Origin: Actinomycetes bacterium
Lineage (GTDB): Bacteria; Actinomycetota; Actinomycetes; Actinomycetales; Microbacteriaceae
Assembly: GCA_023431405.1 (NCBI GenBank)
Contig: JAEYVZ010000009.1
Location: 24,119 to 88,118, forward strand
Length of the DNA stretch: 64,000 nucleotides
Reading direction: 5' to 3'
Shown here: positions 21,793-32,632 of the stretch, one piece after another
How the letters are laid out: every line of letters starts with the position of its first letter
Numbering within the stretch: the stretch's first letter is position 1
Made by a program: the position numbers and the translations under genes
The notes under the pieces: generated by a model
The model's database searches: none
Told to the model about the DNA's origin: nothing
Seen by the model: only the letters and a program-made list of their open reading frames with translations

Positions 21793-23460
21793 TCACACCG
21801 AGACGCGCATGACCTCTTCGATGGTCGTGATCCCCTCGGCGACCTTGCTGAAGCCGTCCTCCCGCAGCGAGATCATGCCCTCTTCCAGTGCCGTCGTGCG
21901 CAGCTCGGTTCCGGTCGCGCGCGACACGACGAGCTGCTCCAGACGCTCGGTGACCTCCATGACCTCATGCAGCGCCACGCGGCCGCGGTACCCCGTGCCC
22001 GAGCACTCCTGGCATCCGACCGCCCGATACAGCACGGGTGGGTCGAGGGGGTTGTGAGGGAACCTCACCGATGTCAGCACATCGCGGCTCTCCGTGTACG
22101 CCTCGCGACACTTCATGCACAGGCGTCGCGCGAGGCGCTGCGCGACGACCGCCGAGAGCGCCGTGCCGACGAGATATGGCTCGCAGCCGATCTCGACCAG
22201 ACGCGTGAGGGCGCTCGGCGCGTCGTTGGTGTGCAGAGTCGAGAGCACGAGGTGTCCCGTGAGAGCGGCCTCGATCGAGATGGTCGCCGTCTCCTCGTCG
22301 CGGATCTCGCCCACCAGCACGACGTCGGGATCGGAGCGGAGGATCGAGCGCAGCGCCGCCTGGAATGTCATCCCGGCGCGCTGGTTCACCTGCACCTGGT
22401 TGATGCCTGCCATGCGGTATTCGACCGGGTCTTCGACGGTGATGACGTTGATCCGCGGGTTGGCGACGGTGTTGAGGGCCGTGTAGAGCGTCGTCGACTT
22501 GCCCGAACCGGTCGGCCCGGTCACGAGCACCATCCCGTGGGGACGCGTGATCGACGAGCGGAACTTCTGCTCGTTGCGGATCGAGAAGCGAAGATCCGAC
22601 ATCGTCAGCGACTGCGCGGAGCTGTCGAGGATGCGCATGACGATCTTCTCGCCCCACACCGTGGGGAGGGTCGCCAGGCGCAGGTCGATCTGGCGCCCGT
22701 CATGGTGCACGGAGAGCCGGCCGTCCTGGGGCTTGCGGCGCTCGGCGATGTCGACGGCGGCCATGATCTTCAGCCGGGAGATGACGCCGTCCTGGATGGC
22801 CCGGTCGGCGCGCTGCATCTCGTGGAGCACGCCGTCGATGCGATACCGCACGGTGAGATTGCGCTCACCGGGCTCGATGTGGATGTCGCTCGCGCGGTCG
22901 TTGATCGCCTGAGAGATGAGGAGATTCACGAAGCGGACGACGGGGGCGTCGTCGACCTGCTCGTCGAGCGTCTCGGTGGCCGCTCGTCCGTCGGCGGCCG
23001 CAATCTCGCCGATCTGCTCCGAGAGGTCGATGAGCTCCTCGTCAGAGCGGAGGAAGCGGGAGAACGCCGTGTCGAGCGCGTCGGCGGCCACCACGACCGG
23101 GCGGACATTCAACTCGGTCGCTGTGGCGATGTCGTCGATCGCGATGAGGTCGGTCGGATCGACCATCCCGAGCACGAGGCTGCGGCGGCCGCGCTCGAGC
23201 GGGATCACCTGGTAGCGGCGGCAGAGAGCCGGTGGCACGGAGGCGATGGCGTCGGGGGTGAGCTCTGCCTCGGGGAGGTCGACGAAGGGGAATCCGGTCT
23301 GGGTGGCGACGGCGCGTGCCAGCTCCGTATGCGAGACGAGGCCGCGCTCGATGAGACGGCGCCTGAGCTCAGCGCCCTCGCCGTACTCCGCGACGGCATC
23401 CCAGAGGATGTCTTGGTCGATGGCCCCATGCTGCACGAGGCTTTCCGCGAGTCCCTTCAC
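21793..23460 (-). CDS. pilB: Type IV pilus extension ATPase PilB
   Basis: A 555-residue GspE/PilB ATPase. The N-terminal MshEN-type domain (about 1-140) contains TGFPFVDLPEAELTPDAIAS. The core holds VRYRIDGVLHEMQ, Walker A GPTGSGKSTT, VEDPVEYRMAGINQVQVN, Walker B DVVLVGEIRDEETA and TGHLVLSTLHTND. A zinc motif CMKC...CQEC near the C-terminus separates it from PilT. I chose the GTG at 23460 because AGAGGAAGG precedes it; the ATG at 23487 overlaps the likely -10. It lies on the opposite strand from the other pilus genes, separated by the DMT transporter and GntR genes. Confidence 0.95.
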   Translation of the reverse strand: MKGLAESLVQHGAIDQDILWDAVAEYGEGAELRRRLIERGLVSHTELARAVATQTGFPFVDLPEAELTPDAIASVPPALCRRYQVIPLERGRRSLVLGMVDPTDLIAIDDIATATELNVRPVVVAADALDTAFSRFLRSDEELIDLSEQIGEIAAADGRAATETLDEQVDDAPVVRFVNLLISQAINDRASDIHIEPGERNLTVRYRIDGVLHEMQRADRAIQDGVISRLKIMAAVDIAERRKPQDGRLSVHHDGRQIDLRLATLPTVWGEKIVMRILDSSAQSLTMSDLRFSIRNEQKFRSSITRPHGMVLVTGPTGSGKSTTLYTALNTVANPRINVITVEDPVEYRMAGINQVQVNQRAGMTFQAALRSILRSDPDVVLVGEIRDEETATISIEAALTGHLVLSTLHTNDAPSALTRLVEIGCEPYLVGTALSAVVAQRLARRLCMKCREAYTESRDVLTSVRFPHNPLDPPVLYRAVGCQECSGTGYRGRVALHEVMEVTERLEQLVVSRATGTELRTTALEEGMISLREDGFSKVAEGITTIEEVMRVSV

Positions 23461-23482
23461 GGCCCTTCCTCTCCCCGCACGT

Positions 23483-23488
23483 ATCATA
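23483..23488 (-). promoter_or_regulatory. -10 element of pilB
   Basis: TATGAT on the minus strand, about 23 bases upstream of the chosen GTG start. No convincing -35 is visible. Confidence 0.45.
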
Positions 23489-23635
23489 TGCGCTTCTGTT
23501 ACTGATGGGGAAGAAGCAGTCTCATGATGCTGGTGGGATCTCCTGAGCGCTGAGACAGGCGGTCCGCTCGAGAGGGCGGGCTGTGGGGGACGGCGGAGCG
23601 TGTCAACCCCCGCTCCACGCCCACCCGGCGCGGCC

Positions 23636-23641
23636 TATCCT
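23636..23641 (+). promoter_or_regulatory. -10 element, leaderless YihY-like gene
   Basis: TATCCT ends six bases before the ATG at 23648. Confidence 0.5.
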
Positions 23642-23647
23642 GAGCCG

Positions 23648-24682
23648 ATGAACCTCGCGCGCATCATCGCCTGGGCGCTTGCCCGCACACCTGTCCGAGC
23701 GTTCCTGCGCTACTCGGAGCATCAGGGAGCCATGCTCGCCGACAGCGTCACCTACCGCGCCCTGTTCAGCATCTTCGCCGGCGTCCTCCTCGGCTTCTCG
23801 ATCGCCGCCCTGTGGCTTGCCGGAGACCCTGCGGCATGGCAGGCGCTGATCGACGCGGTCGACCGGGCCATCCCCGGCCTCGTCGGAGAAGACGGCATCA
23901 TCGACACCGAAGCGCTCCGGGCGCCGGTGGGACTGTCGATCGCGGGCATCGTGTCTCTCATCGGACTCGTGGGCGCAGCCATCGGGGCGATCGGGTCGCT
24001 GCGCACCGCGATGCACGACATCGCCGACCGACCCACCGACGATCTGGCGTTCTACTGGGTCATCCTCCGCAACCTCGCGATCGCGATCGGTGCGGGGGCC
24101 GCCCTGGCGGCCTCAGCGGTCATCACCGTCATGGGAACCGCCGGCCTCGGGATCATCGCCGACGTGCTCGGCCTGCCCGAAGACCACCCCGCCGTCGCGT
24201 TCGGCACGCGCGCTGTGGCGCTCCTTGTCACTCTGGCGCTCGACACGCTCGCGGTCGCGGCGCTGTTCCTCCTGCTGTCGGGGGAGCGGGCGCCTGCCAA
24301 GGCGCTGTGGGCGGGGGCGCTGCTCGGCGGCGTCGGGCTGACGGTGCTGCAGACTCTGTCGGGGCTCTTCGTCGGCGGCGCCGGAGCCAATCCGCTGCTC
24401 GCGTCGTTCGCGTCGCTCATCGCGCTGCTGCTGTGGGTGAACCTCTCGTCGCAGGTCATCCTCATCGCCTCCGCGTACATCGTCGAATCCGCGTATGAGA
24501 AGCGCGACCGTGTGCGCGCACGCTTCGGTGCCACGACCTTCACCGAGCGGCGCGTGCAGCGCGCCGAAGACATGGTGCGGATCGCCTCGGGGCAGCTGGA
24601 GACAGCGCGAGAGGCGCTGGCGCAGGAGCGTGCCGACGGTGACGGGCGCCACGGCGGGCCTACGCGCTACACCTCCCCGTGA
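23648..24682 (+). CDS. YihY/BrkB-family inner-membrane protein
   Basis: A 344-residue protein with about six membrane helices. Family-typical motifs include DSVTYRALFSIFAGVLLGFS near the N-terminus, FYWVILRNL before helix 3, and LIALLLWVNLSSQVILIASA, the conserved tail motif. A charged cytoplasmic C-terminus follows (ERRVQRAEDMVRIA). Function in actinobacteria is not established; the old ribonuclease BN label is wrong for this family. An alternative GTG start at 23600 with GGCGGAG would add 16 residues. I prefer 23648 because TATCCT six bases away matches the leaderless pattern used elsewhere here. Confidence 0.88.
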   Translation: MNLARIIAWALARTPVRAFLRYSEHQGAMLADSVTYRALFSIFAGVLLGFSIAALWLAGDPAAWQALIDAVDRAIPGLVGEDGIIDTEALRAPVGLSIAGIVSLIGLVGAAIGAIGSLRTAMHDIADRPTDDLAFYWVILRNLAIAIGAGAALAASAVITVMGTAGLGIIADVLGLPEDHPAVAFGTRAVALLVTLALDTLAVAALFLLLSGERAPAKALWAGALLGGVGLTVLQTLSGLFVGGAGANPLLASFASLIALLLWVNLSSQVILIASAYIVESAYEKRDRVRARFGATTFTERRVQRAEDMVRIASGQLETAREALAQERADGDGRHGGPTRYTSP

Positions 24683-24765
24683 TCCGCCGCGCGCGCTGGC
24701 GAACAACTGTGTAAACACTGGCGACCGGACGGCTGGGATCGGTCACAGTTCCCAGGTGCGGTGTG

Positions 24766-24771
24766 TACCGT
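24766..24771 (+). promoter_or_regulatory. -10 element, leaderless glycogen phosphorylase gene
   Basis: TACCGT ends seven bases before the GTG at 24779; no Shine-Dalgarno sequence follows. Confidence 0.45.
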
Positions 24772-24778
24772 TTATCTC

Positions 24779-27316
24779 GTGCCACTCAACGAGAATGTCG
24801 CCGCAGAGTCACCGCGCCCCGGAGGGGCCTCGCGTCCCGCAGAGGTGACGCATCCGCTCGCCCTCGCACCCGTCACGGGCCCTGCCAGTTCGGTCGACGG
24901 GTTCGTCCGTCAGTTCCTTCGTAACCTGAACTACGAGCGAGGCGTCGCGCTGTCGGCGGCGACCCCGAACGACCGCTATGTCGCGTTCGCCATGACGGTG
25001 CGCGACTATCTCGTGGCCCGCTGGCTCGAAGACCAGCGGCGACAGCTGCATCAGCAGGCGAAGAGCGTGTGCTATCTCTCCGCCGAATACCTGCTCGGCC
25101 GGCAGCTCGACAACAACCTCCTCGCGTCGGGCCTGACAGATATCGCGACCGAGGCGATGGCCGCCTGCGGCATCGACATCGACGAGCTTCGCGCGCTCGA
25201 GGTGGAGCCCGGGCTCGGCAACGGCGGCCTCGGACGCCTCGCGGCCTGCTTCATCGATTCGCTCGCCACGCTCGGCGTGCCGAACATCGGCTACGGCATC
25301 CGCTACGAGTACGGCATCTTCCGCCAGACCTTCGTCGACGGCCAGCAGGTCGAGCAGCCCGACGCCTGGCTCTCCATGGGCTCGCCGTGGGAGTTCCCGC
25401 ACCCGGAGGCGGCTCAGACGATCTCCTTCGGCGGACGCACGGAGAAGTACGTCGACGAAGACGGGGTCACCCGCAGCCGGTGGGTGCCCGACTGGAACGT
25501 GCAGGCCGTCCCCTACAACTACATGGTCCCGGGCTTCCTCAACGGCCGGGTCAACACGCTGCGGCTGTGGAGCGCGAAGGCGACCAACTCGTTCGATCTG
25601 CGTGTGTTCAACTCGGGCGACTACGAAGAGGCGGTGCGCGCCCAGACCTTCGCCGAGAACATCTCGAAGGTGCTGTACCCCGAAGACTCCACGCCGCAGG
25701 GCAAGGAGCTGCGTCTGCAGCAGCAGTACTTCTTCGTCGCGGCATCCATCGCCGATTTCCTGCAGCATCAGCTTCCCGACGACTTCGACCTGGCCAAGCT
25801 GCCCGAGCGCGTGATCTTCCAGCTCAACGACACCCACCCTGTCATCGGCGTTCCCGAGATGATGCGCGTGCTCGTCGACGAGCGGAAGCTCGACTGGGAT
25901 GCCGCGTGGGCGATCACCCAGCAGTGCTTCGCCTACACGTGCCACACCCTCCTGCCGGAAGCCCTCGAGGTGTGGCCCGTCGACCTGCTCGGACGCCTTC
26001 TTCCCCGGCACCTCGAGATCATCTACCGCATCAACGACGACTTCCTCGCCGAGGTGCGGGAGCGCTTCGGCGACGATGAGATGCGCATCCGCAACATGTC
26101 GATCATCGCCGAGTTCCCGGTGCGCTCCGTGCGGATGGCCTACCTCGCGACGATCGCCGGCGCGAAGGTCAACGGTGTCGCCGAACTCCACTCGCAGCTG
26201 CTGCGCGACAAGGTGCTCCCCGACTTCAACGAGTTCTATCCCGGCAAGTTCACGAACGTCACGAACGGCGTCACGCCCCGCCGCTTCCTGCGGCTGGCCA
26301 ACCCGGAGCTCTCGGAGCTCATCACCGAAGCCCTCGGCACGGGATGGATCACCGATCTCGAGCGACTGCGCGAGCTGGAATCGTACGCGGAGGACCCGCA
26401 GTTCCGCGAACGCTTCCGTGAGGTGAAGGCGGCCAACAAGCGGCGGCTGTCGGAGGTGCTGCGAGCCCGCGACGGGTTCGAGGTGAGCGACGGGCACATG
26501 CTCGACGTCATGGTCAAGCGTCTCCATGAGTACAAGCGGCAGATGCTGAAGCTCCTGCACATCGTGACGACCTACGAGGGCATCGTGTCGGGGCGGCTCA
26601 CGGCATCCGAGGTCCAGCCCCGCACGTTCATCTTCGGCGCGAAGGCGGCTCCGGGCTACGCCATGGCGAAGCAGATCATCCACCTCATCAACGCGGTGGG
26701 ATCGGTCGTCAACGCCGATGCCCGCGTCGAGGGCCGTCTGCGGGTGCTGTTCCCGCCGAACTACAACGTCACTCTCGCGGAGCGCGTCATTCCCGCCGCC
26801 GACCTGTCTGAGCAGATCTCGCTCGCGGGGAAGGAGGCGTCGGGCACGGGCAACATGAAGTTCGCTCTCAACGGCGCCCTGACGATCGGCACCGACGATG
26901 GTGCGAACGTCGAGATCCGAGAGCTCGTCGGCGACGACAACTTCTTCCTCTTCGGCATGAGCGAGCCGGAGGTGGAGGCGCTGTGGGCCAAGGGCTACAA
27001 GCCCGCGGAGTTCTATCAGCAGAACGACGAGCTGCGTCGTGCGATCGACCTGATCGCGTCGGGTGCCTTCTCGGGCGGCGATGCGAGCACCTTCGAGCCG
27101 CTCGTCTCGAACCTCCTGTATGACGACCGCTTCATGGTGCTCGCCGACTTCGCCGACTACATCTCGGCCCAGGCGCGCGTGGATGCCGCCTATCGCGACC
27201 AGGAGGCCTGGACCCGTTCTGCCATCCTCAACGTGGCACGCTGCGGCTTCTTCTCCTCCGATCGCTCGATGCGCGACTACATCGACCGCATCTGGCACAC
27301 GCCGCCCGTCATCTGA
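24779..27316 (+). CDS. glgP: Glycogen/alpha-glucan phosphorylase
   Basis: An 845-residue GT35 phosphorylase that releases glucose-1-phosphate from alpha-1,4-glucans using pyridoxal phosphate. Diagnostic stretches are VCYLSAEYLLGRQLDNNL, EVEPGLGNGGLGRLAACF, FQLNDTHPVIGVPEMMR, VTNGVTPRRF and KRLHEYKRQ. The PLP-lysine block EASGTGNMKFALNGALTIG lies around residue 685. Length is standard for the bacterial/mammalian-type enzyme. The GTG at 24779 fits a leaderless start; an in-frame GTG at 24761 is less likely. It stands alone, so regulation is not evident from operon context. Confidence 0.96.
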   Translation: MPLNENVAAESPRPGGASRPAEVTHPLALAPVTGPASSVDGFVRQFLRNLNYERGVALSAATPNDRYVAFAMTVRDYLVARWLEDQRRQLHQQAKSVCYLSAEYLLGRQLDNNLLASGLTDIATEAMAACGIDIDELRALEVEPGLGNGGLGRLAACFIDSLATLGVPNIGYGIRYEYGIFRQTFVDGQQVEQPDAWLSMGSPWEFPHPEAAQTISFGGRTEKYVDEDGVTRSRWVPDWNVQAVPYNYMVPGFLNGRVNTLRLWSAKATNSFDLRVFNSGDYEEAVRAQTFAENISKVLYPEDSTPQGKELRLQQQYFFVAASIADFLQHQLPDDFDLAKLPERVIFQLNDTHPVIGVPEMMRVLVDERKLDWDAAWAITQQCFAYTCHTLLPEALEVWPVDLLGRLLPRHLEIIYRINDDFLAEVRERFGDDEMRIRNMSIIAEFPVRSVRMAYLATIAGAKVNGVAELHSQLLRDKVLPDFNEFYPGKFTNVTNGVTPRRFLRLANPELSELITEALGTGWITDLERLRELESYAEDPQFRERFREVKAANKRRLSEVLRARDGFEVSDGHMLDVMVKRLHEYKRQMLKLLHIVTTYEGIVSGRLTASEVQPRTFIFGAKAAPGYAMAKQIIHLINAVGSVVNADARVEGRLRVLFPPNYNVTLAERVIPAADLSEQISLAGKEASGTGNMKFALNGALTIGTDDGANVEIRELVGDDNFFLFGMSEPEVEALWAKGYKPAEFYQQNDELRRAIDLIASGAFSGGDASTFEPLVSNLLYDDRFMVLADFADYISAQARVDAAYRDQEAWTRSAILNVARCGFFSSDRSMRDYIDRIWHTPPVI

Positions 27317-27353
27317 GGGCGAGTGCGCGGCGCTCGCGGCCTGCGGTCCGTCT

Positions 27354-28085
27354 TCAGCGTGCGTAGCGTTCGACGAAGTTGCGGAGGATCAGTCCCGTGT
27401 GTGCGACGGGCGCACGCCTCACCGCGGCGAGGGTGAGGTCGATCTCGTCAGCAGCGAAGTAGCCGTGGTCGGCGTACGCGTGGATGCGGGTCGTGATGCC
27501 CGCGAGGTCGAGCTCCGGGTGGAACTGCGTGGCGTACACGTTCCTGCCGACGCGGAACATCTGCACGGGGCAGGCCTCGCCGCGCACGAGCAGGGTCGCC
27601 GTGTCGGGGAGGGTGGAGATCGCCTCCTTGTGGCCGACGAATCCGGTGAACCGGTGCGGCAGTCCTGCCAGCAGCGGATCGTCGGCCCCGTCGTCGGTGA
27701 GCGAGAGGTCGACGACGCTGATCGGCTCCCCGTGGGTACGGTCGATCGTCGCGCCCTGGTGGGCTCCGAGCGTTCCGATCCCGTAGCAGGCACCGAGGAA
27801 CGGGTAGTCCTGCGCGACCACGTCATCGAGGAGCGCGGCGAACTCCGCCTCCACCCGGTGCTGGACGGCCGACTTCATCGCCGCAGGATCAGACGCGTTG
27901 AACGGCCCGCCGCCGACGAAGATCCCCGACCAGTCCTCGAGGCGCACCGGTCCGAGAGAGGCCGCCTCCATGCGCACCCGGACGAGTTCCGCTTCGCTCA
28001 GGCCGCTGTAGCGGAGGAAGAGGGCGTACTCCTCGTCGGCGGGCACGTCTTCGGCGCGTGTGGCCAGCAGCAGGAAGGGTTTCAT
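27354..28085 (-). CDS. Class I glutamine-amidotransferase-like protein
   Basis: A 243-residue stand-alone GATase1 domain. The nucleophile elbow is FLGACYGIGTLG (Cys near 98) and the His-Glu part is ATQFHPELD (near 190). IFVGGGPFNASDP provides the oxyanion turn. It resembles GMP-synthase-like amidotransferases found alone, often linked to gamma-glutamyl hydrolysis; no synthetase partner is adjacent. The ATG at 28085 is eight bases from TAGACT, whose first three bases are the stop of the preceding LysR gene, so it probably has its own leaderless transcript. Confidence 0.9.
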   Translation of the reverse strand: MKPFLLLATRAEDVPADEEYALFLRYSGLSEAELVRVRMEAASLGPVRLEDWSGIFVGGGPFNASDPAAMKSAVQHRVEAEFAALLDDVVAQDYPFLGACYGIGTLGAHQGATIDRTHGEPISVVDLSLTDDGADDPLLAGLPHRFTGFVGHKEAISTLPDTATLLVRGEACPVQMFRVGRNVYATQFHPELDLAGITTRIHAYADHGYFAADEIDLTLAAVRRAPVAHTGLILRNFVERYAR

Positions 28086-28093
28086 CGGCTGTG

Positions 28094-28099
28094 AGTCTA
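28094..28099 (-). promoter_or_regulatory. -10 element fused to the LysR stop codon
   Basis: TAGACT on the minus strand: its TAG is the stop of the LysR gene, and it ends eight bases before the amidotransferase ATG. Confidence 0.5.
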
Positions 28100-29047
28100 T
28101 GCGCCGACCCGTCCGCCGGATCGGGCATCGCGCACGTACGTCACCAGAGCATCGAGGGTCTCGGCGACGGCCGGGTTGCGCGGGCCCTCGTCGCGGGCGA
28201 CCGCCCAGTAGGCGAGCGGATGCGACCACACTCCGTCCAGCACGCGCACGAGGCGAGGGTCGGCGTCGGCCGCGAAGTCGGGAAGGATGCCGATGCCCGC
28301 GCCCGCTGCGGTCGCCTCGATATGCGCGAACACGCTCGTGGAGCGCAGCGACGGGGGAGAGGCGGGGAGCTCTCTGAGCGCCCGGTCGAGCTCGTCGACC
28401 TGGAGCGATGACTCGACGTAGTAGACGAGTGGATGCCGGGCCAGTGCGGCGATGCTCTCCGGCGCACCGGCATCCTCCAGGTAGCCGCGTGTCGCGTAGA
28501 GGCGGAGCGAGTACGCGCACACCGGCGTCGAGAACGCGCGCAGCACCTCCGGACGGCCGACGACGATCTCCAGGTCGACGCCTGAGCGGTGCTGGCGGGC
28601 CCGTTGCGTCGCCGTGAGCAGCTCGACCAGCAGGCGCGGATGCCGACGACGCAATCGGGTCATCGCGGGGACGAGGAACCGCGCGGTGAACGCCTCCGGT
28701 GCCGCGATCCGGACCACGCCGCTGAGGGCGTCGCCCTCGTCGGCGATGAGCTCCCGCAGCGACCCTTCGATGGCTTCCGCCGTCGCAGCCGCGCGGCGCC
28801 CGGCCTCGGTCATCTCCCAGCCCGATGGCGTGCGCAGGAGCACTCGGCCGCCCATGGCACGCTCCAGCGCGCCGATGCGGCGTGACACGGTCGAGTGGTT
28901 CACCCCGAGCGCCTCGGCAGCGGCGGTATACCGCCCGTGGCGGACGACGGCGAGGAAGGTCATGAGCGCGTCGAGCGGGGGCTGATCTGCCAGGCCCGAC
29001 GGCGATGCGGGCTCGCGTGCGGCCGAGGGCCGAGATGACGCTGTCAT
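28097..29047 (-). CDS. LysR-family transcriptional regulator
   Basis: A 316-residue regulator. The winged HTH (about 25-85) reads LDALMTFLAVVRHGRYTAAA, then LGVNHSTVSRRIGALERAMG. The C-terminal domain is a periplasmic-binding-protein fold that senses an inducer (GVVRIAAPEAFTARFLVPAM and AGIGILPDFAA are typical). Several start codons are possible; I chose the ATG at 29047, which leaves a short Ala/Ser-rich tail before the HTH. It is divergent from mmsB-mmsA, so it probably controls that valine or beta-hydroxyisobutyrate pathway. The co-inducer is unknown. Confidence 0.9.
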   Translation of the reverse strand: MTASSRPSAAREPASPSGLADQPPLDALMTFLAVVRHGRYTAAAEALGVNHSTVSRRIGALERAMGGRVLLRTPSGWEMTEAGRRAAATAEAIEGSLRELIADEGDALSGVVRIAAPEAFTARFLVPAMTRLRRRHPRLLVELLTATQRARQHRSGVDLEIVVGRPEVLRAFSTPVCAYSLRLYATRGYLEDAGAPESIAALARHPLVYYVESSLQVDELDRALRELPASPPSLRSTSVFAHIEATAAGAGIGILPDFAADADPRLVRVLDGVWSHPLAYWAVARDEGPRNPAVAETLDALVTYVRDARSGGRVGA

Positions 29048-29066
29048 CCGCTGAGTGTGCATCAGC

Positions 29067-29081
29067 GCACGCCCGTCGTGC
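29067..29081. promoter_or_regulatory. Possible LysR binding palindrome
   Basis: GCACG-CCCGT-CGTGC is a 5-bp inverted repeat between the LysR gene and the mmsB promoter, where an autoregulatory or activating site would be expected. Confidence 0.4.
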
Positions 29082-29103
29082 AAGATTGCCGTGCTTCTGT
29101 GCG

Positions 29104-29132
29104 TTGAGCGGCATACGGGATCGATCTAGCGT
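29104..29132 (+). promoter_or_regulatory. mmsB-mmsA promoter
   Basis: TTGAGC (29104-29109), a 17-base spacer and TAGCGT (29127-29132), about 70 bases upstream of the mmsB ATG. Confidence 0.5.
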
Positions 29133-29203
29133 TGCCGTCAACGGGAACCGTCGCAGGCGACGGTGCCTGCGGTACGACTACCGGCGCGACGAAAGGATCA
29201 CGC

Positions 29204-30171
29204 ATGGCGACCATCGCGTGGATCGGCCTCGGACACATGGGCCTTCCGATGAGCGGCCATCTCGTCGCCGCTGGGCATACCGTGCGGGGCGTCGATCTGA
29301 ATCCTCAGGCGACCGCGGCCGCCGCCGAGGCGGGTGTCGAGATCGTGGAGACTGTCGCGCAGGCGGTGAGCGGAGCCGATGCATGCTTCACGTCCCTCCC
29401 GCGGCCGGAGCATGTGCGCGCCGTGTACGGCGAGGTCTTCACGCATGCCTCGCCCGACGCTCTCCTCCTCGACACGTCCACCGTCGACATCGAGACGTCC
29501 CGGTGGTGCCATGAAGAGGCGCAGCGGCGCGGCCTGGCCTTCGTCGACTCCCCGATCTCCGGCGGGACCGCGGGAGCGGCGGCGCACACGCTCACCTTCA
29601 TGCTCGGCGGGAGACCGGAGCATGTTCGGCGCGCCGCGGAGCTCGTCGCCCCCATGGCGGGCGCGGTCGTCGCCTGTGGCGAGCCCGGAGCCGGGATCGC
29701 TGCGAAGCTCGTCAACAACATGATGCTGTTCATCAGCGTCATGGCGATGTCCGAGGGCTCGCAGCTCGCCGAGCGCCTCGGTCTCGATGCCCGCGTCTTC
29801 TGGGAGGTCGCGTCGGCGTCTTCGGGCTCGTCGTGGCCGGTGAAGACGTGGTACCCGGTGCCGGGTGTCGTCGACTCTGCTGCGGCCAACCGCAACTTCG
29901 ATGCCACCTTCTCGGTCGACCTCGCGCAGAAGGACTGCCGCCTGGCCGTGCAGGCAGGGGAGATGACCGGGGTGCACCTTCCGGCGGCGCAGCTCGCGCT
30001 CCGCCAGCTCGACGCCCTCGTCGAGGAAGGGCTGGGCGGCAAGGACTGCACACTCGTGGCGCGCTTCGCGTCGCCCGACGGCACGCTGCGCGGCTACGAC
30101 CCCACCCTCGACTCTTCCCCCCACCCTCCGTCCGCCTCCGCGCAGGCGCCCTCATCCACAGGAGTCCACTG

Positions 30172-30172
<1 letters not shown>
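29204..30172 (+). CDS. mmsB: 3-hydroxyisobutyrate dehydrogenase
   Basis: A 322-residue beta-hydroxyacid dehydrogenase that oxidises 3-hydroxyisobutyrate to methylmalonate semialdehyde in valine degradation. The Rossmann motif GLGHMGLPMSGHL opens the protein. SPISGGTAGAAAHTLTFMLG is the substrate-binding loop, and the catalytic Lys lies in GIAAKLVNNMML (near 171). The C-terminal helices contain VDLAQKDCRLAVQAG. The ATG has GAAAGGA upstream; an upstream in-frame extension is rejected. It overlaps mmsA by TGATG. Confidence 0.93.
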
Positions 30173-31701
<1,529 letters not shown>

Positions 31702-31740
31702 ACGCGCCCATCCGAAGCGACGCGGCCGCATCGAAGCGAC

Positions 31741-31746
31741 TAACCT
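31741..31746 (+). promoter_or_regulatory. -10 element before the small acidic protein gene
   Basis: TAACCT lies 17 bases before the ATG at 31764; GGAGGAGG at 31751-31758 is the ribosome-binding site. Confidence 0.4.
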
Positions 31747-31763
31747 GAACGGAGGAGGACACC

Positions 31764-31991
31764 ATGGCGATTGCACGACTGCACGGAGGCCCGCTGGACG
31801 GGCAGATCATCCCCATCGACGACGCGACGGGAACCCAGCTCATCCTTCCGTACAGCGAGACCCAAGTGGTCTACGAACGCGACGGCGAGCTCACCAACAC
31901 GGGCGACGACGACGGGCCGACCTCCGCGGACTTCCGCTTCGTCGAGGCGCAGGACGACATCGATCCCGACCCCGACGGCCGGGACGAGTGA
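31764..31991 (+). CDS. Small acidic protein of unknown function
   Basis: A 75-residue acidic protein: IARLHGGPLDGQIIPIDD, then a short beta strand YSETQVVYER and a disordered Asp/Glu-rich tail. Proteins starting with x-LxGGPLDG are common as small conserved hypotheticals in actinobacteria, sometimes near phage or metabolic genes; the function is unknown. The strong ribosome-binding site GGAGGAGG and the GTGA overlap with the following CYTH gene make it a real gene. Confidence 0.8.
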   Translation: MAIARLHGGPLDGQIIPIDDATGTQLILPYSETQVVYERDGELTNTGDDDGPTSADFRFVEAQDDIDPDPDGRDE

Positions 31992-32632
31992 CCGACGACG
32001 CAGAGCGTTCGCTCGAGATCGAGCGCAAGTACGACGTCGACGACACGACCCCCGTGCCCGACTGGCGAGCGCTTCCCGGCGTGATCGCCGTCGGGGAGCC
32101 CGAGCCGCGCGAGCTCGACGCTCACTACTTCGACACCCGCGACGGCACGTTGGCTCGCGCCCTCACCGCACTCCGGCATCGCACGGGCGGACCGGATGCG
32201 GGCTGGCACATCAAACGGTCCACGCCGGAGGGCAAGCACGAGACGCGCTGGCCCCTCGGTGACGTGCCGACCGATGATGACGGCGCCGTGCCGACGGTGC
32301 CGGATGCCGTCATCGTCGCCCTCGCTGAGACGGCTGCCCCGCCGTTCGCGGTGGTCGCCCGCATCCGCAACGACCGCACGGCCTACGCACTGACCGACGG
32401 CGCGGGTGCGGTCGTCGCCGAGTTCGTCGACGACCGCGTAGCGGCCACCGACGTGCGCCGCGGCGTGACCACGCGCTGGCGTGAGTGGGAACTCGAGCTC
32501 GGTCCCGCTGCGCCGACCGAAGCGCCCGCTCGTGCTGCGCTGTTCGCTGCGGCAGATGCTCTCGTCGTCGCCGCCGGCGGAAAGGTCTCGACCTCCGACT
32601 CGAAGCTCGGCCGGGCGCTGGGGGCACGCTGA
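31988..32632 (+). CDS. CYTH-domain protein
   Basis: A 214-residue protein of the CYTH (triphosphate tunnel) superfamily. The defining E-x-E-x-K is LEIERKYDV near the N-terminus. Charged strands expected of the tunnel follow: ARALTALRHRTGG, GWHIKRSTPEGKHETRWPL, ARIRNDRTAY and WREWELELG. Members hydrolyse triphosphates or act as adenylate cyclases; inorganic triphosphatase is the commonest role, but the substrate is not provable here. The GTG overlaps the small upstream gene. The stop codon is part of the terminator stem at 32629-32664. Confidence 0.9.
   Translation: MTDDAERSLEIERKYDVDDTTPVPDWRALPGVIAVGEPEPRELDAHYFDTRDGTLARALTALRHRTGGPDAGWHIKRSTPEGKHETRWPLGDVPTDDDGAVPTVPDAVIVALAETAAPPFAVVARIRNDRTAYALTDGAGAVVAEFVDDRVAATDVRRGVTTRWREWELELGPAAPTEAPARAALFAAADALVVAAGGKVSTSDSKLGRALGAR

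Noticed and set aside
24809..27298. Open frame of about 830 codons antisense to glycogen phosphorylase
   Set aside because: Shadow frame; the phosphorylase on the plus strand has full family motifs.
27319..27337. Short hairpin GCGAG/CTCGC after glycogen phosphorylase
   Set aside because: Only five base pairs and no T run, too weak to call a terminator.
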